Assembly (NCBI GenBank): GCA_017621015.1
Contig: JAGAUC010000060.1
Coordinates: forward strand, 1-7,831
Direction: 5' to 3'
Source: Clostridia bacterium
Lineage (GTDB): Bacteria; Bacillota; Clostridia; Oscillospirales; CAG-272
Length of the DNA: 7,831 nt
Shown: positions 1-6,563 of the stretch, one piece after another
Numbering within the stretch: position 1 is the first letter of the stretch
Layout of the letters: each line of letters opens with the position of its first letter
Notes under the pieces: generated by a model
The model's database searches: none
Seen by the model: only the letters and a program-made list of their open reading frames with translations
Told to the model about the DNA's origin: nothing
Made by a program: the position numbers and the translations under genes

Positions 1-588
1 ATGAGCAAGTCCAAGGGCGAATTCCTTACAGTCTCGCTTTTGGAAGAGAAGGGCTATGATCCGATGGTCTACCGTCTGTTCTGCCTGGGCTCGCACTACC
101 GCAAGTCGCTTGTATTCTCGTTTGAGAATCTTGACAATGCCGCGGCTTCCTATAAAAAGCTTGTGGCAAAGATCGCTGCCCTTCTTCCCGAGAGAGATGG
201 GGCGGTCGATAAGGACGCCTTTGACAAGCACCGCGCCGATTTCTGCGCGGCCCTGGACAATGATCTCAACACCTCGCTTGCCGTCACCGCGCTTTATGAC
301 GTGTTGAAGGCAGAAACGAGTGTCGCTACCAAGCTGGCGCTGATTGCTGAATTTGATAAGGTGCTTACGCTGAACCTCATCTCGGCGGCTGAGAAGCTGC
401 AAGCGGAGAGTTCCGCGGCCGAGGGCGACGAGGATACGGCGTGGATCCGTGAGCTTATTGAGGCACGTACCGCCGCCAAAAAGGCCAAAAATTTTGCCGA
501 GGCCGACCGCATCCGTGACGAGCTTGCCGCCAAGGGCGTGACGTTGATCGATACCCGAGAGGGAACCAAGTTTGAGATCAAGGCGTAA
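1..588 (+). CDS. cysS: Cysteinyl-tRNA synthetase, C-terminal part (5' end outside window)
   Basis: Class I aminoacyl-tRNA synthetase that charges tRNA-Cys with cysteine in the cytoplasm. Only the last 195 codons are present. The window opens at the methionine of the KMSKS signature (visible as MSKSKG, residues 1-6), which stabilises the adenylate transition state, so the ATG at base 1 is an internal codon and not a start. After it comes the CysRS-typical block around GYDPMVYR (19-26) and HYRKSL (32-37). A helical DALR-like region follows, and then the family-typical tail with KKAKNFAEADRIRDEL (159-174) and a terminal DTREGTKFE (183-191). Bacterial CysRS is usually about 460-490 residues with KMSKS near residue 265, so roughly the N-terminal 60 percent, including the HIGH motif and zinc site, lies upstream. 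The reading frame is intact. The GtrA-like gene follows 27 bases downstream and may share the transcript. Identification rests on motif recognition and is firm. Confidence 0.95.
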   Translation: MSKSKGEFLTVSLLEEKGYDPMVYRLFCLGSHYRKSLVFSFENLDNAAASYKKLVAKIAALLPERDGAVDKDAFDKHRADFCAALDNDLNTSLAVTALYDVLKAETSVATKLALIAEFDKVLTLNLISAAEKLQAESSAAEGDEDTAWIRELIEARTAAKKAKNFAEADRIRDELAAKGVTLIDTREGTKFEIKA

Positions 589-600
589 GCCGTGCTTCTC

Positions 601-608
601 GGAAAGGA
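601..608 (+). promoter_or_regulatory. Ribosome binding site fixing the gtrA-like start
   Basis: An AAAGGA core (603-608) sits 7 bases before the ATG at 616. The longer reading frame from GTG 592 would begin 3 bases after the cysS stop and place this purine-rich stretch inside the coding region with no Shine-Dalgarno of its own, so ATG 616 is preferred. Confidence 0.75.
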
Positions 609-615
609 ACACGCT

Positions 616-1125
616 ATGCTTGCTTTTCTCAGAAAGCACCGCGAAATTCTCGCCTATCTCATCGTAGGCGGTATGACGACCGTCATTGGCTTTGGTACCT
701 ATTTTCTTGTGCTGCTCGCGGCGCGCACTCTGGGCGTTCGGGAGGAGAGCACGGCGTATCACGCGGTGCGTGTAGTGGCGCAGATCCTTCAGTGGATCCT
801 GGCAGTCCTTTTCGCCTACGTTGCCAATAAAAAATGGGTGTTCCGATATCAGGCGGACGTTACCAAAAAGCAGACCGCACTCAATTTTGTCTCGTTTGTC
901 ACCTCGCGACTGTTTTCGCTGGGGGCGGATTCGCTCGTCACCTTCGGTACGATATGGATCCTGCTTCAAAGCGGCTATGTGACGCGGGAGATCCACTTTG
1001 TTCTTCCCATCTCGCTTTCTCCGGATTTCTGGGGCAAGCTTCTTGCCGCGATCGTCGTGGTCATCCTAAACTATATTTTGGGAAAATTTGTTGTTTTTCG
1101 AAAAACACAGGAGAAGAATACTTGA
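616..1125 (+). CDS. GtrA-like family small membrane protein
   Basis: A 169-residue, very hydrophobic protein with four predicted membrane helices (about residues 12-36, 54-74, 91-116 and 130-152), matching the size and layout of GtrA-like proteins. Two related segments end the helix pairs, FAYVANKKWVF (66-76) and LNYILGKFVVF (151-161). This is the family's internal repeat with the N-x(3-4)-K-x-VF pattern. Characterised GtrA relatives are thought to help move undecaprenyl-linked sugars across the membrane for O-antigen or teichoic/arabinogalactan glycosylation. No glycosyltransferase partner is visible nearby, so the substrate here is unknown. The ATG at 616 is chosen over GTG 592 because a Shine-Dalgarno sequence precedes it. 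The gene follows cysS by 27 bases. Its TGA stop (1123-1125) lies inside the -35 box of the next promoter, so its 3' end doubles as regulatory DNA. Family assignment is good; function is inferred from the family only. Confidence 0.85.
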   Translation: MLAFLRKHREILAYLIVGGMTTVIGFGTYFLVLLAARTLGVREESTAYHAVRVVAQILQWILAVLFAYVANKKWVFRYQADVTKKQTALNFVSFVTSRLFSLGADSLVTFGTIWILLQSGYVTREIHFVLPISLSPDFWGKLLAAIVVVILNYILGKFVVFRKTQEKNT

Positions 1126-1150
1126 CATCGGGAAGAAAATATCTTATAAT
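1122..1150 (+). promoter_or_regulatory. Perfect-consensus housekeeping promoter for the mreD unit
   Basis: TTGACA at 1122-1127 and TATAAT at 1145-1150 are separated by exactly 17 bases, a full match to the vegetative sigma-70/sigma-A consensus. Transcription should begin near 1156-1158, giving a leader of about 70 bases before mreD. The -35 box contains the TGA stop codon of the GtrA-like gene, so the promoter overlaps the end of the upstream gene. The next genes form an evident operon, which makes chance occurrence unlikely. Confidence 0.9.
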
Positions 1151-1165
1151 GAAATAAGCCGAATG

Positions 1166-1203
1166 ATGCTCCGACAGCGAGGTTTCTCTCACGGTCGGAG
1201 CAT
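1166..1203 (+). other. Leader hairpin ahead of mreD (possible attenuator or mRNA stabiliser)
   Basis: ATGCTCCGAC (1166-1175) is the exact reverse complement of GTCGGAGCAT (1194-1203), a 10-bp perfect stem with an 18-base apical region. That region can form a further short stem (GAGG 1179-1182 with TCTC 1187-1190, including one G-U pair). The hairpin starts within about 10 bases of the predicted transcription start and is followed by TACTTTTA before the Shine-Dalgarno sequence. The U-run is short and interrupted, so it would be a weak terminator at best. It could attenuate the operon, stop read-through from cysS/gtrA, or protect the 5' end of the message. The structure is plainly visible; its role is inference. 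Confidence 0.7.
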
Positions 1204-1227
1204 TACTTTTAGGAAAGGAGATCTGCG

Positions 1228-1755
1228 GTGAAAAGAATTCAACTAGATGCGGAAAAAAGAGATATCCTGTTCCGCGCGCTTGTGGCGCTTGCAATGCTGT
1301 TTGGCACTGCTTTGCTTCAGACCTCGTTTCTTCCGTGGGTCGGTCTTTTTGGTGCGATCCCCGATCTTTTATTGATCTTCGTGGCGGGCGTTGGCTTTTT
1401 TAACGGCTCCGGCGTGGGAATCCCGTTTGGTATCGGTGCGGGTCTTGTCGGTTATTTTCTCGGCGGAGGAAATGCGATGATGATCCTTTTGTATTCACTT
1501 GCGGGAATTCTTTTTTCTATGATCTTTATGGGCAGAAGATATCTGCCCTGGTGCTTACATATGGCGGCGGCCGTCCTTTTTAAGGCGGTCTGGTCGCTTT
1601 TGATGTGCCTTTTGTTTTCGCCCGTGCCAAGGCCGTTTGCGGCTCTTTGGTACAGCATTTTGCCCGAGCTTTTGGGCACGCTTTTGCTTTCGCTTGCGCT
1701 TTATGTTCCCGTAAGGGCAGCGGCACGTTTGCTGAAGCGGAAAAGTGAGCTGTAA
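1228..1755 (+). CDS. mreD: Rod shape-determining protein MreD
   Basis: A 175-residue integral membrane protein of the MreD family, which belongs to the elongasome (MreB, MreC, MreD, RodA, PBP2) that directs lateral peptidoglycan synthesis. About six membrane segments are visible (roughly 14-32, 38-58, 62-78, 83-100, 107-128 and 143-163). The family-like stretch LQTSFLPW...IPDLLLIFV (30-52) is followed by glycine-rich helices, and the C terminus is basic (LLKRKSEL). The start is GTG 1228, preceded by a strong AGGAAAGGAG (1211-1220) with 7 bases of spacing. Length is normal for the family. The gene stops 11 bases before the PBP2 gene, and mreD-mrdA adjacency is a well-known arrangement that supports the call. 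mreB and mreC are not immediately upstream as they are in many bacteria; the gene instead has its own consensus promoter. Sequence conservation in MreD is low, so the neighbour carries part of the weight. Confidence 0.85.
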   Translation: MKRIQLDAEKRDILFRALVALAMLFGTALLQTSFLPWVGLFGAIPDLLLIFVAGVGFFNGSGVGIPFGIGAGLVGYFLGGGNAMMILLYSLAGILFSMIFMGRRYLPWCLHMAAAVLFKAVWSLLMCLLFSPVPRPFAALWYSILPELLGTLLLSLALYVPVRAAARLLKRKSEL

Positions 1756-1766
1756 AGGAGGCTAAC

Positions 1767-3791
1767 GTGAAAAAGACAAACTTATACGCCAGATATCTGG
1801 TTTTGCTCGGCGTTTTTGCCTCGATGTGCCTTGTGTTTGTGATTCGCCTGGCTTCCTTCCAGTTTTTTGGAAGTAACGAGGAAAAATATCGGGAATACGA
1901 CGTAAAGAACTTTACCTATACCGTTACCGTCCCGGCGCTTCGCGGGGATATTTGCGATAGAGACGGCAAGATCATTACCACGACCAAGCAGGCGTATGCG
2001 CTGGCGTTTGACTACTGGTCGATGCCCGTGGACAAGGAGGAGGCCAACCGCTCCATCCTTGTGGCACTTGAGGCTCTTAGGGAAACCAATGCTATGGGAA
2101 ATCGGACCGAGGATTATTTCCCCTTTGAGGGCATTTATCCCAATCTCAGATGGAAGGACGGTGCTACGCAGGAGGGAAGTGCGCTCTACGCGCGCCTTCA
2201 GCGCGTGATCGCACGCCGAAATCTGAAGGAGGATATGACCGATGACGAGCTGATTGCCTGGTATGCCAAGAAGTTCGGCATGCTGGACAGCGAGGGAAAG
2301 CCCCTTTATACCAACGAGGAAATGACCGAGCTGCTTCGGGTCCGTTACAATATGGATGCCGTGGATTTTGGAACATTTGTGCAGTATCATCTTGCTGACA
2401 ACGTCTCGATTGAGACAGTCTCGTATGTTAAGGAGAAAAACGCGCTGGGCATGGTCTTTCCGCGAAGCACCGAGAGACAGTACAATTATCCGGGATATCT
2501 CTCGCACATTCTCGGTAGCACCGGAAGCATTACTGCGGATACATTGGAGTATTATACCGAGCTTGGATATCCTGCCGATGCCATTGTTGGCACATCGGGG
2601 ATTGAGAAGCTGTTTGAGGAGTACCTTCACGGTGTGGATGGAGAAATGACCGTCGTTGAGGATAAAAACGGTTACATCATTGATACGTATATTTCCAAGG
2701 AGCCGATCCCCGGCAAGGATGTCTGGCTTTCGATCGACATCGATCTTCAGGTGGCGGCGGAGGATTCGCTGAAGGAATACGTAGATCGGTATTCGGAAAA
2801 TGAGTCGGCGGGCGGCGCATTTGTTGCCATTGACCCCAAGACCAACGGTGTACTGGTAATGGCCTCCTATCCGACTTACGATCTGACCACCTTTTCTCAG
2901 AATTACAACAGCCTGCTCTCCGACCCGGCCATTCCGCTTCTCAACCGCGCTCTCAACGGTGTTTACACCCCCGGCTCGACCTTTAAGCTGGGAACGGCGG
3001 CCGCGGCTCTTGAGGAGGAGAAGATCACGACAAGCAGCCAGGTCAATTGTGTTGGCTTTTATCGACTGGGAAATTATCAGATGAAATGCTGGGTACATCC
3101 CGATTCGCACGGATATCAGGACGTGGTGCACGCCATTGCCAATTCCTGCAACGTCTTTTTTGCCGAAATGGGTGACCGTCTCGGCATTGACGTGATGAAC
3201 AAATACGGCAGGGCCTTCGGTCTTGGCTCGGCCACGGGCATTGAGCTTTCCGAGTCGCTGGGTAATCTTGCGGGCGAGGCCAGCCGCCTGGAAAACGGAG
3301 GCGGTGCCTGGTATCCGGCCGATACCGTTATGGCGGCGATCGGTCAGTCGGATAATGCTTTCACGCCGCTTCAGATCTGCAATTACGTAACCACGCTTAT
3401 GCGCGGCGGCACACGCTACGAGGTACATATTCTGGATTCGGTACGTGAATTTTATACCGACGAGGTCCTTCTTTCCAAAACGCCAAGCGTTTTGAGCGAG
3501 ATCGACTTGAGTCAACATACAGTCTCCACAGTCATGGAGGGAATGAAGAGTATGGTCAGCTCCAGCGCAACGGCAACCTATCTTTTCCGAAACGTACCGG
3601 TCACTGTTGGCGGTAAGACGGGTACGGCGCAGGTCGGCACCGACAACGATAATGGTCTGTTTGTGTGTACCGCACCGTATAACGCTCCCGAGATCGTTTC
3701 GGCGTGTGTTATTGAGGGCTCGAATACAGGACGGTATTCCGAGGGTGTTGCCGCAGCGGTGCTTGAGGAATATTACGGCGTGAATCAATAA
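1767..3791 (+). CDS. mrdA: Class B penicillin-binding protein 2 (peptidoglycan D,D-transpeptidase)
   Basis: Membrane-anchored transpeptidase that cross-links peptidoglycan stem peptides outside the membrane, working with a SEDS polymerase (RodA) during cell elongation. The 674 residues contain a short cytoplasmic start and one membrane anchor (about 10-32). A dimerisation/pedestal domain (about 55-305) follows, including RGDICDRDGK (59-68), YNYPGYLSHILG (239-250) and GTSGIEKLFEEYLHG (275-289). The transpeptidase domain (about 345-668) carries all three active-site motifs: S404-T-F-K407 with the nucleophile S404, S460-C-N462, and K617-T-G-T620. Length is typical for a Firmicutes PBP2. The start is GTG 1767 with AAAGGAGG (1754-1761) 5 bases upstream, beginning inside the mreD stop. 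FtsI/PBP2B-type division enzymes are the main alternative, but the mreD neighbour and the absence of C-terminal PASTA domains favour the elongation type. The gene is intact, with strong codon bias: no TTA, CTA or TCA codon occurs after codon 6. Confidence 0.93.
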   Translation: MKKTNLYARYLVLLGVFASMCLVFVIRLASFQFFGSNEEKYREYDVKNFTYTVTVPALRGDICDRDGKIITTTKQAYALAFDYWSMPVDKEEANRSILVALEALRETNAMGNRTEDYFPFEGIYPNLRWKDGATQEGSALYARLQRVIARRNLKEDMTDDELIAWYAKKFGMLDSEGKPLYTNEEMTELLRVRYNMDAVDFGTFVQYHLADNVSIETVSYVKEKNALGMVFPRSTERQYNYPGYLSHILGSTGSITADTLEYYTELGYPADAIVGTSGIEKLFEEYLHGVDGEMTVVEDKNGYIIDTYISKEPIPGKDVWLSIDIDLQVAAEDSLKEYVDRYSENESAGGAFVAIDPKTNGVLVMASYPTYDLTTFSQNYNSLLSDPAIPLLNRALNGVYTPGSTFKLGTAAAALEEEKITTSSQVNCVGFYRLGNYQMKCWVHPDSHGYQDVVHAIANSCNVFFAEMGDRLGIDVMNKYGRAFGLGSATGIELSESLGNLAGEASRLENGGGAWYPADTVMAAIGQSDNAFTPLQICNYVTTLMRGGTRYEVHILDSVREFYTDEVLLSKTPSVLSEIDLSQHTVSTVMEGMKSMVSSSATATYLFRNVPVTVGGKTGTAQVGTDNDNGLFVCTAPYNAPEIVSACVIEGSNTGRYSEGVAAAVLEEYYGVNQ

Positions 3792-3802
3792 AGGAGAAAG
3801 CT

Positions 3803-4732
3803 ATGGATTCTGTATATACCGTGCATCGGGACACGTATTTGTCCGCAGATGCGAAGCATACGATCGTGTATTATGTGTATATTCCTAAAAACAGGGAGCC
3901 GCGCGCCATCGTGCAGATCAGCCACGGAATGTGCGAGTACATCGGCCGCTATGAGCCGTTTGCCGCATTCCTTTGTGAGAAGGGATATGTCGTGGCAGGC
4001 AACGATCACGTGGGACACGGGGCAAGCGCCGCAAATGAGGCCGACCTCGGCTTTACATCGGGAGCGGAGAATCTGGTGGACGATGTGCATATGCTGACCG
4101 AAAGGCTGAAGAATGAGTACAGGGGCTTACCGCTCGTTCTTTTGGGACACAGCATGGGCTCGTTTGTGGCCAGACGGTATCTGGAAAAATATCCCGGTGC
4201 CGCAGACGCGGCGATCATCAGCGGTACGGGCGGCCCCGACAGCCCGACCGGCTTTGGCAAACTGCTGACAAAAACCATGATGCTGTTTAAGGGCGAGCGT
4301 TACCGTAGTGAGCTTGTCAAAAGCATCGCCTTTATGGGCTACAATAAGCACTTTGAAGCCGAAAACTGTAAGGATGCCTGGATCTCGCGCGATCGAGAGA
4401 TCGTGGAGCGTTACGGAAAGGATCCGCTTTGCCAATTCACTTTTACGCTCAAAGGGTATTACGATCTTTTTGACCTTCTCGGTAAGGTTTCAGACAAGGC
4501 CTGGGCTGGCAATCTCAAAAAGGATCTGCCCATCCTTATGATCAGCGGTGAGGACGATCCGGTCGGGGCCTACGGCGTAGGCGTCCGTAAGATCTATGAC
4601 CGCTTGACAAGAGCGCAAATGACCGATGTGAGCCTGAGGCTTTACGCGGGTGCGCGGCATGAGATGCTCAACGAGACCAACCGCGTCAAGGTGTTTGCGG
4701 ACATTGCCGCCTGGCTGGAACAAAAAATTTGA
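3803..4732 (+). CDS. Alpha/beta hydrolase, monoacylglycerol lipase/lysophospholipase-like
   Basis: A 309-residue serine hydrolase of the Hydrolase_4 (serine aminopeptidase S33/monoglyceride lipase-like) group. The nucleophile elbow is G115-H-S117-M-G119. The oxyanion-hole segment is ISHGMCEYIGRY (39-50). The probable acid is D252 in SGEDDPVG (248-255), and the catalytic histidine is H286 in GARHEMLNE (283-291). A lid-like insertion lies between about 140 and 215. There is no signal peptide or membrane helix, so it is expected to be cytosolic. Relatives act on monoacylglycerols, lysophospholipids or small esters; which one applies here cannot be told from sequence. The start is ATG 3803 with AAGGAG (3791-3796) beginning in the last base of the mrdA stop codon, 6 bases of spacing. 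Its place between PBP2 and a PAP2 phosphatase suggests a membrane-lipid or envelope-precursor role, but this is contextual inference. Fold and catalytic class are secure. Confidence 0.88.
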   Translation: MDSVYTVHRDTYLSADAKHTIVYYVYIPKNREPRAIVQISHGMCEYIGRYEPFAAFLCEKGYVVAGNDHVGHGASAANEADLGFTSGAENLVDDVHMLTERLKNEYRGLPLVLLGHSMGSFVARRYLEKYPGAADAAIISGTGGPDSPTGFGKLLTKTMMLFKGERYRSELVKSIAFMGYNKHFEAENCKDAWISRDREIVERYGKDPLCQFTFTLKGYYDLFDLLGKVSDKAWAGNLKKDLPILMISGEDDPVGAYGVGVRKIYDRLTRAQMTDVSLRLYAGARHEMLNETNRVKVFADIAAWLEQKI

Positions 4733-4733
4733 C

Positions 4734-4775
4734 GGGGTAGAGATATGGGAAACACCTTTTATTTTGCTTGGGAGG
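4734..4775 (+). promoter_or_regulatory. Two competing ribosome binding sites for the PAP2 gene
   Basis: The first ATG (4745) has only a weak GGGGT (4734-4738) upstream. A better GGGAGG (4770-4775) lies 5 bases before an in-frame GTG at 4781. The first start is preferred because the extra residues (FAWEVDVLRWLQ) look like the conserved beginning of this type of PAP2 protein, but the choice is not settled. Confidence 0.45.
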
Positions 4776-5659
4776 TCGACGTGCTTCGTTGGCTGCAATC
4801 GTTTATGGGAGGCTTTGGCGAGAAGCTTGCGGAGCTTGTCACGATGTTTGGCGAGGAGCTGATCATCGTGGGTGTGCTCGGCTTTCTCTACTGGGCGTAC
4901 GATAAAAAATTCGGTATTTTTGTGGGTACAAACATCATTGCGGCACTTGTGCTGAATCCGATGGTGAAAAACGTGTTTTTGCGCCGCCGTCCGTATCTTG
5001 ATGTGGCGGGCGTGGAGTGCTTGCGCCCCATCAGCGACGGGGCAGAGCTCACTGACCTCGCGGCACAAGGGTATTCCTTCCCAAGCGGTCATTCCACAAG
5101 CGCCGCGGCGGTTTACGCCTCGCTTCCGTTCTATCGCAAAAAGGGGTGGCTGATCGTCATTGCCATTTTGTTGCCGCTTGCGGTTGGCATTTCGCGTGTC
5201 TGCCTTGGCGTACATTATCCGACCGACGTGATTGCGGGCTGGCTTCTCGGCCTTGCTTGCGTGGTACTTATGAGTTATCTGCAACGAAGGATCCAAAAGC
5301 GATGGGTGCTCTATGCAGGGATAACGGTGATCGCCCTTGTGGGATGCTTCTATTGCACGAGCAAGGACTATTTCACCTCGCTGGGTATGATGATCGGCTT
5401 TTTCGCCGGTAATCTGTTTGAGGAGAAATTCGTTCGCTTTGAGGATGATCGCCGTCCGCTTGCCATGCTTGTTCGCTTTGTGGGAGGCGTTGCCATCTTC
5501 CTTGGTCTCAACTCGCTCTTAAAGCTCCCGTTCCCGAGTGACCTTTTGTCCTCGGCAACCCCTCTCTCCTACGCCATCCGCGTTTGTCGCTACGCAATCG
5601 TCCTTTTTGTCGATGTGGCACTTTACCCGATGCTGTTTAAGTGGATAAAGAAAAAATAA
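4745..5659 (+). CDS. PAP2-family membrane phosphatase (lipid phosphatase-like)
   Basis: Integral membrane phosphatase of the type 2 phosphatidic acid phosphatase superfamily, which removes phosphate from lipid phosphates such as phosphatidate, phosphatidylglycerophosphate or undecaprenyl pyrophosphate. All three signature motifs are complete. They are K75-x6-R82-P83, then P113-S-G-H116 with the acid/base histidine H116, then S150-R151-x5-H157-x3-D161 with the nucleophilic histidine H157. About eight hydrophobic stretches are seen over 304 residues. The C-terminal third (about 185-300) adds roughly four helices beyond the usual 190-230-residue core; I recognise this long form as occurring in Clostridia. 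The alternative start GTG 4781 would remove 12 residues without touching any motif. The gene begins 12 bases after the hydrolase and is the last of the unit, ending inside a terminator stem. Recycling of the undecaprenyl carrier would suit the PBP2 neighbour, but the substrate is inference. Family assignment is very firm. Confidence 0.92.
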   Translation: MGNTFYFAWEVDVLRWLQSFMGGFGEKLAELVTMFGEELIIVGVLGFLYWAYDKKFGIFVGTNIIAALVLNPMVKNVFLRRRPYLDVAGVECLRPISDGAELTDLAAQGYSFPSGHSTSAAAVYASLPFYRKKGWLIVIAILLPLAVGISRVCLGVHYPTDVIAGWLLGLACVVLMSYLQRRIQKRWVLYAGITVIALVGCFYCTSKDYFTSLGMMIGFFAGNLFEEKFVRFEDDRRPLAMLVRFVGGVAIFLGLNSLLKLPFPSDLLSSATPLSYAIRVCRYAIVLFVDVALYPMLFKWIKKK

Positions 5660-5705
5660 AATCTCCCCGAACTGTAGAAAAACAGTTCGGGGAGATTTTA
5701 TTTTT
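5652..5705. terminator. Bidirectional intrinsic terminator between convergent genes
   Basis: A near-ideal hairpin: 5652-5675 pairs perfectly with 5682-5705 (24 bp including the A/T flanks) around a 6-base loop AGAAAA. The GC-rich heart CTCCCCGAACTGT (5663-5675) is flanked by A-runs on the left and T-runs on the right, so it reads as stem plus U-tract on both strands. It serves the plus-strand PAP2 gene and the minus-strand AraC gene. The stop codon of each gene lies in the stem, and the two stops are directly opposite each other (5657-5659 pairs with 5698-5700). Confidence 0.93.
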
Positions 5706-6495
5706 GGAATTGTTCTTTAAACGCTGCAGTAGTCATGCCTGTGGCCTTTTTGAAGCATTTACAAAAATAGGTGGCGTCGTAAAAATTCAAAAGCTCGGCA
5801 ATCTGCTCTACTGAAAGCTCATTGCTCATCAGCAACTCCTTTGCTCTCTCCATTTTTTCATTTATAATATACGTCGTGGGGCTCTGGCCCATTTGAGCCT
5901 TGAATTTACTGCGGAAGGAGGATTCGGACATGGCACACATCTTGGCGAGCTCGCCTACTGAAACATTGGCATCCAGATGTGTATGAATATAGGATATACC
6001 GTCGATGATGTCGCCCTTTAGGTTCTGCATTTGCTCAAGGAGCTTTTCAAAAAAGGAATAGGCTTGTATTTTCAGGCGCACAGTTTGGTAGCTTGAGCGG
6101 TTATAAAGTGCCAAAAGTTCCCAAAGCATGTTCTGCACAGAAGTTGGCGTATTTTCCCATACGATACAGGGATCGTTACCCAGTGAAAGCGGTTGCCCAT
6201 CGTCACTTGCCAAAATAAAATTCATTAAAACCGAGCGAGAAACCGTCTCATCGTGCGAAAAGCGTACGGCGTAACGCGAATGATGCGGAAGATAGACGAG
6301 CGCGCCGCGCCCGGCCTTCAGCTCATAGCCGTTGGCAAGCGTATACACGGCAGAATTGCAGTTCATCAGCATAAACCCGTCGTTTGGACGCTCTTTTTTT
6401 AAAAAGCTGTATTTTTCGCCGTCCTCCCAATTTTGCTCCATGAGCATTAAGTGTGAGAAATGAAAGGACACACCATTCAAGACGTTAAGATCCAC
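5698..6495 (-). CDS. AraC-family transcriptional regulator
   Basis: A 265-residue DNA-binding regulator. The N-terminal part (about 10-100) is a beta-rich, cupin-like sensor of the AraC-binding type, with features such as GYELKAGRGALVYLPHHSRYAV (56-77; ligand-pocket region). A helical linker (about 115-160) follows, and then a C-terminal AraC/XylS domain with two helix-turn-helix units (about 179-200, VGELAKMCAMSESSF...; and about 228-250, VEQIAELLNFYDATYFCKCFKK). The phrase FYDATYFCKCFKKATGMTTAAFK is the family's second HTH signature in slightly divergent form. The start is GTG (6493-6495) preceded by AAGGAG (complement of 6505-6510) at 9 bases. It is transcribed away from the isomerase/oxidoreductase pair, and such regulators commonly activate the divergent sugar genes in response to their substrate; the inducer is unknown. 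Its coding sequence reads somewhat more AT-rich than the genes to its left. Family call is firm, target is inferred. Confidence 0.92.
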   Translation of the reverse strand: MDLNVLNGVSFHFSHLMLMEQNWEDGEKYSFLKKERPNDGFMLMNCNSAVYTLANGYELKAGRGALVYLPHHSRYAVRFSHDETVSRSVLMNFILASDDGQPLSLGNDPCIVWENTPTSVQNMLWELLALYNRSSYQTVRLKIQAYSFFEKLLEQMQNLKGDIIDGISYIHTHLDANVSVGELAKMCAMSESSFRSKFKAQMGQSPTTYIINEKMERAKELLMSNELSVEQIAELLNFYDATYFCKCFKKATGMTTAAFKEQFQK

Positions 6496-6527
6496 GGTAG
6501 CACGCTCCTTTTTTACAGATCCTCTCT

Positions 6528-6556
6528 ATTATAGCAGATTTTATTGAAAAATACCA
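6528..6556 (-). promoter_or_regulatory. Probable promoter of the AraC-family gene (extended -10)
   Basis: On the minus strand a perfect TATAAT (complement of 6528-6533) is preceded by TGC, making an extended -10 element. The -35 position 17 bases further up (complement of 6551-6556, TGGTAT) is a poor match, as is common when an extended -10 is present. The predicted start near 6521 leaves a leader of about 25 bases containing the Shine-Dalgarno sequence. Confidence 0.65.
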
Positions 6557-6563
6557 TAGGTTT

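Noticed and set aside
1..3. ATG at base 1 as a true start codon.
   Set aside because: It is the methionine of the internal KMSKS signature of CysRS; the gene continues upstream of the window.
592..615. GTG 592 as an earlier start for the GtrA-like gene.
   Set aside because: There is no Shine-Dalgarno before it, while ATG 616 has AAAGGA at good spacing and gives a normal-length GtrA-like protein.
1166..1210. The mreD leader hairpin as a simple strong terminator of cysS-gtrA.
   Set aside because: It lies downstream of a perfect promoter, inside the mreD leader, and its T-run is only four bases and interrupted, so a strong terminator would block the operon it precedes. A weak or regulated role remains possible.
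1782..3788. A 668-codon open frame on the minus strand covering nearly the whole PBP2 gene.
   Set aside because: It is exactly in codon register with mrdA, so its stops would come only from sense codons TTA, CTA and TCA. The frame ends at the TTA of mrdA codon 6, and no other such codon occurs in the gene. It is a by-product of codon bias; the translation resembles no protein family I know, while the sense strand has all PBP2 motifs.
4490..5296. A 268-codon minus-strand frame over the hydrolase/PAP2 junction.
   Set aside because: It overlaps two well-supported genes, lacks a ribosome site and shows no recognisable domain.
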